Origin: Candidatus Dadabacteria bacterium
GTDB lineage: Bacteria; Desulfobacterota_D; UBA1144; Nemesobacterales; Nemesobacteraceae
NCBI GenBank assembly: GCA_026706695.1
Contig: JAPOYE010000081.1
Coordinates: 1-35,456, forward strand
DNA: 35,456 bases
Direction of reading: 5' to 3'
Shown here: positions 1 to 6,875 of the stretch, piece after piece
Layout: every line of letters starts with the position of its first letter
Position numbering within the stretch: the first letter of the stretch is position 1
Program-made: the position numbers and the translations under genes
Notes under the pieces: generated by a model
The model's database searches: none
Told to the model about the DNA's origin: nothing
Seen by the model: only the letters and a program-made list of their open reading frames with translations

Positions 1-200
1 AATTGCGGCAAGTTTGCCCCAAAAACAGACGTAAATCGGTCTCTTCTCGCACTTTATCTGTTCTGTTCACCATGGAAGTGGTAAGATTCTTCAGGAAGCC
101 GCTTGAATCAATAATTTTGCAAGAGGCTCTATAGCATGTTCAACCCGAGTAACGCTGGAACCTTGTTTGCCATGATCTTGCTTCTTTCAAATGGCCGGGA

Positions 201-656
201 CTACGGTCTAGGTCTATCTTGCCATTCTGAACAAGCTGCCAACTGCACGGCGTGCTGTTTCTGTTCATCTCGCCTTTCCTTCCCAACTATATTTTCGTCT
301 ATATTCAGAAAGATGTCAGTATGGTAAGCATTATCGGCAGTCGGTGTAGCTTCAACTGTTCTTCCGTTGGTTGAAGCGGAGAGCACAGTGATTATAGCCC
401 AACCGTAAAATTTTTTGCTTGGGATCCTGTCTCTCGCCCGGTCTTCGGCTAATGAAGCCATTTCCGAAACAAGCGCTCTATCCATTCTGTCAACGGATAT
501 GGATTCCGCGTCGTGACTTTCCAAAAAAACATCCCTGGGAATTTGACCACTGCTCTGAGCCCTTTTCGACAATCTTCTGGAAAAGATGCTTCTGCCAAGC
601 CGCTCATTGTCAGTAAGGTCGGGAAGTCGGCACATTCTGATTCCCTTACGATTCAT
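201..656 (-). CDS. Conserved hypothetical protein, third gene of an accessory cassette
   Basis: A 151-residue soluble protein with no signal peptide or membrane segment. I do not recognise a named domain. The segment from about residue 20 (LGRSIFSRRLSKRAQ) through ISVDRMDRA (about 52-60), KKFYGWAII (about 81-89), NGRTVEATP (about 97-105) and NAYHTDIFL (about 108-116) has the look of a conserved family with aromatic and charged invariant blocks, and from memory such proteins occur as uncharacterised hypotheticals. The tail is rich in His, Gln and Arg and ends at RPRP. An internal Met at residue 8 (MCRLPDL) is a possible alternative start. The gene overlaps the stop of the preceding gene by 11 bp, so it is probably translated from the same mRNA as the two upstream genes. 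Its function is unknown. Confidence 0.7.
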   Translation of the reverse strand: MNRKGIRMCRLPDLTDNERLGRSIFSRRLSKRAQSSGQIPRDVFLESHDAESISVDRMDRALVSEMASLAEDRARDRIPSKKFYGWAIITVLSASTNGRTVEATPTADNAYHTDIFLNIDENIVGKERRDEQKQHAVQLAACSEWQDRPRP

Positions 657-1236
657 TCAATAATTGCAGCTGCTCTCTCACAAATCCGTCGGGAAGTTCA
701 GAGGAATCTTGGTATCGAGCACGCCGATTTTTCCCGTTTATGTAAGAGAAACAGGCTCCTTGCCCATTGTTGTCGAGTTCAATTGCAACTATTGAAGGTT
801 CTACAGGTGATTTAAACTGAATAACAATCTCTCCTTCTTCAGTTGGGTAGATAATGGGTGCCAGACTCTGGTTCTTCAATTTTTTAATAATTATCTTGGC
901 CTGTTGTTTAGTATTGGAACTGATTTCTGGCAATCTTTCTTCAGCTACTTCTGCGTCCAGTTCCTCCAACTGTTTTAACGCATCAGCATACCACTCTGCA
1001 TACGAATCTTGTGCAGATAGGTTTTGATTCTGCGGATATCCTGTCTCTCTAGTGACTGTAAATCCAGTCTTATATGGACTGCTGCCAAAAGAAACCTCTC
1101 GTTCTTGAGCAGGAATTTTTTGGAAACCGGACAGATTCTCTGTGTTTGCGTGAGAAAGAAGCCGGCCACTTATGCCGTATTGCAACTCCGGCAAAAGGTA
1201 GGTGGTATTTGTCCCCATATTTACGGTTTGGTTCAT
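646..1236 (-). CDS. Hypothetical protein, second gene of an accessory cassette
   Basis: A 196-residue soluble protein without recognisable catalytic motifs. The N-terminal 70 residues are polar and low in complexity and may be disordered. Residues about 80-130 form a charged helical stretch (YADALKQLEELDAEVAEER, followed by a Lys-rich helix). The C-terminal half has alternating beta-like segments (GEIVIQFKSP, SIVAIELDNNGQGACFSY) and ends in a hydrophilic helix. The start ATG overlaps the stop codon of the upstream gene by 4 bp (ATGA), and the stop overlaps the next gene by 11 bp. This is strong evidence for translational coupling in a three-gene operon. No function can be assigned. A protein-binding or immunity-type role would be only a guess. 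Confidence 0.7.
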   Translation of the reverse strand: MNQTVNMGTNTTYLLPELQYGISGRLLSHANTENLSGFQKIPAQEREVSFGSSPYKTGFTVTRETGYPQNQNLSAQDSYAEWYADALKQLEELDAEVAEERLPEISSNTKQQAKIIIKKLKNQSLAPIIYPTEEGEIVIQFKSPVEPSIVAIELDNNGQGACFSYINGKNRRARYQDSSELPDGFVREQLQLLNES

Positions 1237-1937
1237 TGATTGTCCCTGTATTCTATTCCCGTCGATTGGTCCGCAAGCCTATAGAGTTTTTCCAGCAGTT
1301 GTTTCTGACCGGAGAAATTCATGTTCTGTGCAGAAAACAAGTGTATCTGTGTGTTGATGAACAGGCCATCTTCGATTGCTTGCGATACTTCCAGCAATCG
1401 GCGAAGCGTCCAGGTGTTGTTTTTATCCGAGAGCGTCAGATGAAAAGATGGTTGGTACTTGGTTTCCTGTTCTGAATTCATAACATCGACAACTTTTTTA
1501 TGTGTGAACTGAGACAGGTAGTAATCAGCGGAGTGCCCGCTTACAACCTCCACATGCCTGTTGGATGTATGTGACAGCAGTACCTGTTCATGATTGCTGA
1601 AATCTGTTGAACACCATTCCATTGATCTACGGAGAACTTCATCAACAGTTGGAATGTCTTTTCTGGTTATTCGAGCAAAACTTAGCCGCAGGAAGTCTGG
1701 ACTCAAAACAATCCTGCACGCTCCAGCGAACAGCTGGCATGAACACTGGACCTCTCCTAAAGAATCGGATTTTGTCATCCTGAAGTCTGATGGTCGGATT
1801 CTCAGCCAATTGTCAAATTTATCAACTATTCCGGCGATAAATTTTGATTGCGCTACGGACCAATCCGTAATAAACGGACTTAAAGTCAAACTGACTTCAA
1901 TCTCTTCTTCATAAGGGTGTGTGCACAGAATGTTCAC
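1233..1937 (-). CDS. Hypothetical protein, first gene of an accessory cassette, possibly TIGR04255-like
   Basis: A 234-residue soluble protein starting at GTG with a good ribosome binding site (GGAGG at 1947-1951 on the minus strand, nine bases upstream). The general shape is beta-rich at the N-terminus (EIEVSLTLSPFITDW, CRIVLSPDFLRLSFA) with a helix around VDEVLRRSMEWC and further strand-like segments. That layout is reminiscent of the sporadically distributed TIGR04255 family, but I cannot confirm membership and no motif proves it. It leads the cassette, is preceded by a plausible promoter and overlaps the second gene by 4 bp. Position next to tRNA-Arg and the relatively AT-rich sequence compared with the backbone genes suggest acquired DNA. 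Function unknown. Confidence 0.65.
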   Translation of the reverse strand: MNILCTHPYEEEIEVSLTLSPFITDWSVAQSKFIAGIVDKFDNWLRIRPSDFRMTKSDSLGEVQCSCQLFAGACRIVLSPDFLRLSFARITRKDIPTVDEVLRRSMEWCSTDFSNHEQVLLSHTSNRHVEVVSGHSADYYLSQFTHKKVVDVMNSEQETKYQPSFHLTLSDKNNTWTLRRLLEVSQAIEDGLFINTQIHLFSAQNMNFSGQKQLLEKLYRLADQSTGIEYRDNQ

Positions 1938-1957
1938 GTATAACAGCCTCCGCTATA

Positions 1958-1985
1958 AATATAAATCTGATTTTCATACATGCAA
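1958..1985 (-). promoter_or_regulatory. Candidate sigma-70 promoter of the three-gene cassette
   Basis: Read on the minus strand, TTGCAT (1985-1980) is followed by a 16-base spacer and TATATT (1963-1958). Transcription would start just before the ribosome binding site at 1951-1947, giving a very short leader ahead of the GTG at 1937. The match is good but not perfect, and it rests on sequence alone. Confidence 0.4.
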
Positions 1986-2170
1986 GCAGCGGGAAGAATG
2001 CTTTGAAAAAGATCACTACAGGAAAAGCTGACGATGTCGAGGCGATAGACGGGATACTGAGAGAAACAAGGCGATTAGTTTGCAGAAATACAATTATGTA
2101 TTGGGAATTGGACTAAGAATTTTCTTTTCAGGCAACAGAATACTTGGGAATTAACCCTTTCTTTTCAGCG

Positions 2171-2244
2171 CGTCCCCGGCAGGATTCGAACCTGCGGCCT
2201 CAGGATTAGGAATCCTGCGCTCTATCCAACTGAGCTACGGGGAC
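2171..2244 (-). tRNA. tRNA-Arg (anticodon CCU)
   Basis: The minus strand from 2244 reads as a full cloverleaf. The acceptor stem GTCCCCG pairs with CGGGGAC, there is a D-arm GCTCAGTTGGATAGAGC, an anticodon arm CAGGA-TTCCTAA-TCCTG with anticodon CCT, and a T-arm containing GGTTCGAATCC. The discriminator base is G at 2171. The CCA tail is not encoded (the next bases read CGC), so CCA must be added enzymatically. It decodes AGG, an abundant arginine codon in the surrounding backbone genes. Its 3' side faces the accessory cassette at 201-1937. Confidence 0.95.
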
Positions 2245-2283
2245 ACAGAAGGGAAAATGAGTCTACCCGCTTGGGTTGCCGCT

Positions 2284-3204
2284 TCAAGGGGAAGTGAGTT
2301 TTATCTCGAAAACCTCAGACCAGTTCTTTCCGGTAATAAGGAAGGTGCGGGAAGAGGGTTTCCAGGCGATTCCGTTAAGCACTCCGGCCTCGTTCGAAAG
2401 ACTGAGCCTTTCCCTGAGTTGCCCCAGGTTTATCCGCCTCTTCACGATTCCGCTTTCGGGGTCTACGACCACTATGTCGTCCGAGTGCCATATGTTGCAG
2501 TAGATTCTTCCCTCCGCGTATTCGAGCTCGTTAAGCCTGGCAACTGCCGCCCCGTTTTCCTTTACTCTTAAGACTTTCGTTACCTCGAAGCTCTCTGGGG
2601 AGAGAAAATACAGTTTTTCGGTTCCGTCGCTCATTATGAGCTGCGTTCCGTCGTCGGTAAGCCCCCAGCCTTCCGTGGAATAGGTAAATGTCCCCCTGCG
2701 TTTCAGGTCTTCCTTGCCGTATATGAAGCCTTGACCGGACTTCCATGTGAGCTGGTATACGCTATCGCCTATTATGGCAAGACCTTCGCCGAAAAACTCA
2801 CGGGGAAGATCTGTTCTGGCAAGTACTTTTCCCGTAGCCGGATTCGTTTTCCTAAGAGACGACTTTCTGTATAACCCCGTGCTTTCATAAAGAAACCCGT
2901 CTCTGTAAACAAGACCCTGAGTGAAGGCGGCCGGATCGTGAGGGAAAGAGTTAAGCACAGTAAGGGCGTCTTGAGGTTTTAAGATCTGTTTTTTCCGACC
3001 CTCCGTTTCAGCACGAGCGGGCGGGTGGTCAGAAGCAGGAGCTTTGTCAGAATTCCTTCCTGGATTCAGCGTTTCGGAACAAGAGAAGAAAAGAAAGAGA
3101 GAGAGGAAAACCAGAAGGCTCGGAACAAGGTTTTCTCTTATGCCCCGGGGGTTTCGCATGGGGTTTATTGTAAGCCATAAGCGGTTCTTTTCGAAACCAG
3201 TCAT
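2284..3204 (-). CDS. Glutaminyl-peptide cyclotransferase (plant/bacterial beta-propeller type), lipoprotein
   Basis: This 306-residue protein matches the glutamine cyclotransferase family (Glu_cyclase_2), which converts N-terminal glutamine to pyroglutamate. A hydrophobic segment ends in the lipobox-like LFFSC at about residues 38-42, so the mature protein is probably a lipid-anchored envelope protein. The family hallmark lies at about residues 85-115: the FPHDPAAFTQGLVY stretch followed by FLYESTGLY. Repeated blade-like strands follow (GDSVYQLTWKSG, LNELEYAEGRIYCNIWHSD, LNGIAWKPSSRTFLITGK). The ATG at 3204 gives a long N-terminus. The internal ATG at 3159 (MRNPRG) would leave a more typical signal peptide, and neither has a clear Shine-Dalgarno sequence. 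It is transcribed divergently from the metal regulator at 3321. Confidence 0.85.
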   Translation of the reverse strand: MTGFEKNRLWLTINPMRNPRGIRENLVPSLLVFLSLFLFFSCSETLNPGRNSDKAPASDHPPARAETEGRKKQILKPQDALTVLNSFPHDPAAFTQGLVYRDGFLYESTGLYRKSSLRKTNPATGKVLARTDLPREFFGEGLAIIGDSVYQLTWKSGQGFIYGKEDLKRRGTFTYSTEGWGLTDDGTQLIMSDGTEKLYFLSPESFEVTKVLRVKENGAAVARLNELEYAEGRIYCNIWHSDDIVVVDPESGIVKRRINLGQLRERLSLSNEAGVLNGIAWKPSSRTFLITGKNWSEVFEIKLTSP

Positions 3205-3210
3205 ATTTGC

Positions 3211-3238
3211 TTGACAGCGGTTTTGTTTTCGCTAGAAT
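3211..3238 (+). promoter_or_regulatory. Sigma-70 promoter of the DtxR-tro operon
   Basis: A consensus -35 hexamer TTGACA at 3211-3216 is followed after 16 bases by TAGAAT at 3233-3238. Transcription should start near 3244-3246, just ahead of the inverted repeat at 3249-3264. This is the best promoter match in the window. Confidence 0.65.
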
Positions 3239-3248
3239 TAAAAATGAA

Positions 3249-3264
3249 TTTAGACAAGACTAAA
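3249..3264. promoter_or_regulatory. Candidate DtxR/MntR-type operator
   Basis: The 16-bp imperfect palindrome TTTAGACAAGACTAAA has TTTAG/CTAAA arms plus one inner C-G pair (6 of 8 symmetrical positions pair). Its general form resembles operators of metal-dependent repressors of the DtxR family. It lies at about +4 to +20 of the predicted promoter, where a bound repressor would block transcription. The regulator gene begins 57 bases downstream, so autoregulation of the whole operon by manganese or a similar metal is the natural inference. Confidence 0.5.
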
Positions 3265-3320
3265 ATATTTTTTTGCCTGTTTGAATTTTAAGCGTTTTTA
3301 CTTGGATAAAGAGAAAAAAG

Positions 3321-3980
3321 ATGCTTTCGCAATCAATAGAGGATTACCTTAAGGCCATTTACGAGATTGAGACTTCCGAGGGGAAGGTTTCGACCAGCGC
3401 ACTTTCGGAAAAACTGGGCGTGTCTCCGGCTTCGGTTACGAGCATGATGAAAAAGCTCTCGGAGAAAAAGCTTATAACCCACAAGCGCTACCAAGGGGTG
3501 AAGCTTACTCCCGCTGGCAGGAAAATAGCTCTTGAGATAATCAGACATCACCGGCTTATCGAGCTTTACCTGAAGGAGGCGCTAGGCGTTCCTTGGGACC
3601 AGGTGCACCAGGAAGCCGAGAAATGGGAACACGTGCTCTCAGAGGATCTTGAAGACAGGATCGACAAGTTTCTCGGTTATCCGGTCACCGACCCGCACGG
3701 CTCACCGATCCCGCGCCGAGACGGCACCATGATCGTGAGGGAGTGCGACGCTCTTGTGGATGTGGAGCCTGACACCTTGGTGAGAGTGGTTGAAGTGAGC
3801 GATCATGACCCGGAACTGCTTCGTTACTTGGGCGGGATAGGGCTTTACCCCGAAACCGAGATGACGGTTGTTTCGAAGCAGCCTTTTAAGGGTCCCATAA
3901 TCGTCGAGCTGACCGGGAAGGAATATCCCATAGGGCGAAACGCTGCCAAGTACATACTGGTTGAGAAAGCGAACAACTGA
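3321..3980 (+). CDS. DtxR-family metal-dependent transcriptional repressor (MntR/TroR-like)
   Basis: A 219-residue regulator with an N-terminal winged helix (about 1-65, recognition region VSPASVTSMMKKLSEKKL), a metal-binding dimerisation domain (about 66-140) and a C-terminal FeoA/SH3-like domain (about 145-215). By reading against DtxR and MntR, likely metal ligands are D8, H77, E100, E103 and H104, with H77, E81 and H96 matching the DtxR ancillary site. Asp at position 8 and an acidic residue in place of the DtxR cysteine are features of manganese-sensing members, so Mn2+ is the favoured co-repressor, although Fe2+ cannot be excluded. It is first in an operon with an ABC metal importer, 11 bases upstream of the binding-protein gene, and sits behind a promoter with a palindromic operator. 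Confidence 0.9.
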   Translation: MLSQSIEDYLKAIYEIETSEGKVSTSALSEKLGVSPASVTSMMKKLSEKKLITHKRYQGVKLTPAGRKIALEIIRHHRLIELYLKEALGVPWDQVHQEAEKWEHVLSEDLEDRIDKFLGYPVTDPHGSPIPRRDGTMIVRECDALVDVEPDTLVRVVEVSDHDPELLRYLGGIGLYPETEMTVVSKQPFKGPIIVELTGKEYPIGRNAAKYILVEKANN

Positions 3981-3991
3981 GAGAGGAAAAA

Positions 3992-4975
3992 ATGAAAATG
4001 ATAGCGGGCATAAGGTTTTTTATGCTTTCTGCGTTGCTGGTGCTCTGTGTGGCCTGCGCTGAAAGCAGCGGAAGCGTAAAAAGAGAAGGCACGATAAAAG
4101 TGGTTACGACCACCGCTATGATCGGGGATCTGGTCAAGAACGTCGCCGGGGAAAAAGCGGAGGTCATCTCCCTCATGGGAACCGGGGTTGACCCGCATCT
4201 TTACAAAGCGAGCGCCGGGGACGTGGAAAAGCTTGCCGGAGCCGACATGATTTTTTATAACGGTCTTCACCTCGAGGGAAAGATTACGGATGTTCTTGCG
4301 CAGATGAAAAAAAGCGGGATATTCACCGTAGGGGTTGCGGAGGGAATCGACAAGTCCCTGCTTCTTTCTCCCGAGGAATACGAAGGATACTACGATCCGC
4401 ATATCTGGTTTGACGTCGCTCTGTGGAAAAAAGCGGCCAAGGTGGTCAAGGAGGCTTTCTCACTCTACGATCCGGAAAACGCCGTTATCTACAAGCAGAA
4501 CGCCGAATCCTATCTCAAAGAACTGAATCTTCTGCAGTCTTACATACAGAAGAAGGTAGCCTTGTTGCGCCACGAAAGAAAAGTCCTTATAACGGCCCAC
4601 GATGCATTTAATTATTTCGGAAGAGGTTACGGATTTGAGGTAATGGGGCTTCAGGGAATAAGTACCGATTCTGAAGCGAGCGTTGCGGATATACAAAATC
4701 TCTCAAGGGTAATTGCCGAGCGAAAAATTCCGGCAGTTTTCGTTGAAACCTCCATCTCTCCCAGATACATGCGTGCCCTTCGGGCCTCGGTCAAGGCAAG
4801 AGGTTTTGATGTCCGGATAGGCGGCAGTCTTTACTCGGACTCGATGGGCAGCCCGGGAACAGAAGAGGGTAGCTACATAGGGATGTTCAGAAGCAACGTG
4901 GATACTATCGTGGAATCGCTCAGTCGCAGTATCGAGGTTGCCGATTCCAAAGCCGAAGCCGCCGGAGATGGGTAA
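3992..4975 (+). CDS. troA: Metal ABC transporter substrate-binding lipoprotein (TroA/ZnuA family)
   Basis: A 327-residue cluster A-I solute-binding protein. A signal peptide ends in a lipobox-like CVAC with C22 as probable lipid anchor. Metal ligands fit the TroA set: H69 in DPHLY, H137 in DPHIWFD, H203 in TAHDAF and D283 in LYSDSMG. The His-rich loop typical of dedicated zinc proteins between the first two ligands is absent or very short, which favours Mn2+ or a mixed Mn/Zn specificity. It captures the metal at the outer face of the inner membrane and hands it to the two permeases. The stop codon overlaps the start of the ATPase gene by one base. The final 20 residues are Ala/Glu-rich and probably flexible. 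Confidence 0.92.
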   Translation: MKMIAGIRFFMLSALLVLCVACAESSGSVKREGTIKVVTTTAMIGDLVKNVAGEKAEVISLMGTGVDPHLYKASAGDVEKLAGADMIFYNGLHLEGKITDVLAQMKKSGIFTVGVAEGIDKSLLLSPEEYEGYYDPHIWFDVALWKKAAKVVKEAFSLYDPENAVIYKQNAESYLKELNLLQSYIQKKVALLRHERKVLITAHDAFNYFGRGYGFEVMGLQGISTDSEASVADIQNLSRVIAERKIPAVFVETSISPRYMRALRASVKARGFDVRIGGSLYSDSMGSPGTEEGSYIGMFRSNVDTIVESLSRSIEVADSKAEAAGDG

Positions 4976-5751
4976 TGAGCAGCGGAGAGGAGAATCCGGC
5001 CGTTCCGGCAGTCCGTGTGACGGACCTTACCGTCGCTTACGGCGACAAGACCGTTCTCTGGGATATAGACCTTGAGATTCCAAGCGGGTCGATAGTCGCC
5101 GTTGTGGGACCGAACGGCGCCGGCAAGACAACCCTGATAAAATCTATCCAAGGACTTGTTCCGCGCGTTGCGGGAGTCGTCTCCATCCACGGTAAACCTT
5201 ACGAAAAACAGAGAAAGGAAGTGAGTTACGTTCCCCAGAGAGGTTCTGTAGACTGGGATTTTCCCACTTCCGTAGTGGATACGGTGAAAATGGGCAGTTA
5301 CGGAGACCTGGGATGGATAAGACGTCCCGGAAGAAAGGAGCATGAAAAGGCGCTCAGCGCCCTTGAGAAAGTCGATATGCTTGAGTTTGCCCAGAGGCAG
5401 ATAAGCCAGCTCTCCGGAGGGCAGCAGCAGAGAGTTTTCCTCGCAAGAGCCCTTGTTCAGAGCGCATCGGTTTACCTTCTGGATGAGCCTTTCCAAGGGG
5501 TTGATGCTACGACCGAGAAAGCGATAGTCAGGATACTGAAGGAACTTGCCGCCGGGGGAAAAACTGTGCTTGCGGTTCATCACGATCTTAACACCGTTTC
5601 CGAGTACTACCAGCGGATCGCCATTCTGAATGTGGGACTTGTGGCCTCGGGGAGGGTGGATGAGGTCTTTAATTCTGAGAATCTCATGAAGGCTTACGGA
5701 GGCAAGACCTCCTTTTTCCCCGAAAGAAAATCGGCCAAAAGGGCAGTGTGA
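4975..5751 (+). CDS. troB: Metal ABC transporter ATP-binding protein
   Basis: A 258-residue cytoplasmic ATPase that powers the Mn/Zn importer. Walker A GPNGAGKTT is at residues 45-53, the Q-loop lies in YVPQRGSVDWDFP at about 85-97, the ABC signature LSGGQQQR is at about 145-152, Walker B VYLLDEPFQG follows, and the switch histidine is in VHHDLNTV. The WDFP segment after the Q-loop is common in manganese and zinc importer ATPases. Length is normal for the family. The start ATG overlaps the stop of the binding-protein gene and the stop overlaps the start of the first permease (TGATG), so the four transport genes are translationally coupled. Confidence 0.93.
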   Translation: MSSGEENPAVPAVRVTDLTVAYGDKTVLWDIDLEIPSGSIVAVVGPNGAGKTTLIKSIQGLVPRVAGVVSIHGKPYEKQRKEVSYVPQRGSVDWDFPTSVVDTVKMGSYGDLGWIRRPGRKEHEKALSALEKVDMLEFAQRQISQLSGGQQQRVFLARALVQSASVYLLDEPFQGVDATTEKAIVRILKELAAGGKTVLAVHHDLNTVSEYYQRIAILNVGLVASGRVDEVFNSENLMKAYGGKTSFFPERKSAKRAV

Positions 5752-6875
5752 TGCTTGAATTTGCGGTTGAGCTTTTCTCTGACTATACGGCCAGGACCAT
5801 TCTCTTGGGAGCGGCTTCCCTTGGGGTTGTAAGCGGCGTGGTCGGCTCTTACGCGGTGCTTAGAAAGCAAAGCCTCGTGGGCGACGTCATGTCGCACGCG
5901 GCCCTTCCCGGAATAGTGCTTGCCTTCCTCATAATGGGAGTCAAGGAACAGCTGCCGATCTTTATCGGGGCCGCGCTCTCCGCCGTCCTGGCGGTTTTTC
6001 TGATCAACCTAGTTACGAGCAACTCGAGGATAAAAACCGACAGCGCTATGGGGATGGCGCTTTCTGTCTTTTTCGGGCTTGGCCTTGTTCTTCTTACCTA
6101 CGCGCAGAAAATGCCGGACGCCAACCAGGCGGGGCTTGATAAGTTTCTTTTCGGTCAGGCGGAGGCGCTTGTCGAAAAAGACGTCCTTGTTATAGGTGTT
6201 ACGGGGCTTTTCGCCCTTTTGGTTGTGGGACTTTTCTGGAAAGAGTTCAAACTTCTTTGCTTCGATCCGGATTTCGGGGGAACTATGAGCTTTTCCATTA
6301 AGTCTCTGGACCTGCTCGTTACGGCCGTCATAGTTTCGGCAATAGTAATCGGGCTGCAGACAGTAGGGGTCGTGCTTATGAGCTCAATGCTCATTGCCCC
6401 CGCGGTTGCGGCCAGACAGTGGACCGGCGGTATGGGCTCGATGGTGATTCTTGCGGCCTCAATAGCGGCCGTCTCCGGCGTAACCGGTGTTGCGCTAAGT
6501 GCCGGGCTTGAGAACGTGCCGACGGGACCGGCGGTTATAGTCTGCGTGAGCGTCATCGCTTTTTTTTCGGTTCTTTTCTCGCCGAACGGATTTTTCACCC
6601 TGAGATTCAAAGACGCCAGGAGCAGAAGGGAGATAAGGAAGGATTACGTCTTAAAAGCCCTGCACGATCTGGCTCTTGAGCATAACGACCCCGGCTACGC
6701 GCATTCCGAGAAGCTGCTTGCGCTTGGAAGCGAGAAGGGGTTTAACGTGAGAAAAAGTCTTTTGCATCTGCAGGCGGCGGGGCACGTGGAGAGAGCGGGC
6801 GAAGAGAACTGGCGGCTCACCCCAAGCGGTATTCGCGAGACCAGGAGGCTTTCACCGGTGGGGAATAACGGATGA
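5751..6875 (+). CDS. troC: Metal ABC transporter permease with C-terminal winged-helix-like extension
   Basis: A 374-residue ABC-3 family permease. About eight hydrophobic segments cover residues 10-285, including the conserved SYAVLRKQSLVGDVMSHAAL region that contacts the ATPase and the GVVLMSSMLIAPAVAARQW segment. The ATG at 5751 is preferred because it overlaps the ATPase stop as TGATG; a GTG three bases earlier is in the same frame. After the last membrane helix there is an 80-90-residue cytoplasmic tail (from about RSRREIRKDYVLKALHDLAL) with helices and a final HVERAGEENWRLTPSGIRE stretch typical of a winged helix. Family members usually end near 285-300 residues, so this is an extension. 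The architecture resembles the chlamydial YtgCR permease-repressor fusion, though sensing or DNA binding here is inference. Confidence 0.9.
   Translation: MLEFAVELFSDYTARTILLGAASLGVVSGVVGSYAVLRKQSLVGDVMSHAALPGIVLAFLIMGVKEQLPIFIGAALSAVLAVFLINLVTSNSRIKTDSAMGMALSVFFGLGLVLLTYAQKMPDANQAGLDKFLFGQAEALVEKDVLVIGVTGLFALLVVGLFWKEFKLLCFDPDFGGTMSFSIKSLDLLVTAVIVSAIVIGLQTVGVVLMSSMLIAPAVAARQWTGGMGSMVILAASIAAVSGVTGVALSAGLENVPTGPAVIVCVSVIAFFSVLFSPNGFFTLRFKDARSRREIRKDYVLKALHDLALEHNDPGYAHSEKLLALGSEKGFNVRKSLLHLQAAGHVERAGEENWRLTPSGIRETRRLSPVGNNG

Noticed and set aside
1-73. Minus-strand open frame starting at ATG 73 and leaving the window
   Set aside because: Only 24 codons are visible and there is no ribosome site or recognisable motif.
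91-186. Short minus-strand frame with a helix-like end (VEHAIEPLAKLLIQAAS)
   Set aside because: It has no start codon and is bounded by a stop upstream. It could be a broken gene, but there is too little to call a pseudogene.
1919-2116. Plus-strand open frame of 65 residues between the cassette and tRNA-Arg
   Set aside because: It overlaps the cassette promoter and the start of the first cassette gene, has no ribosome site, and resembles no known protein. It could be a remnant but this cannot be supported.
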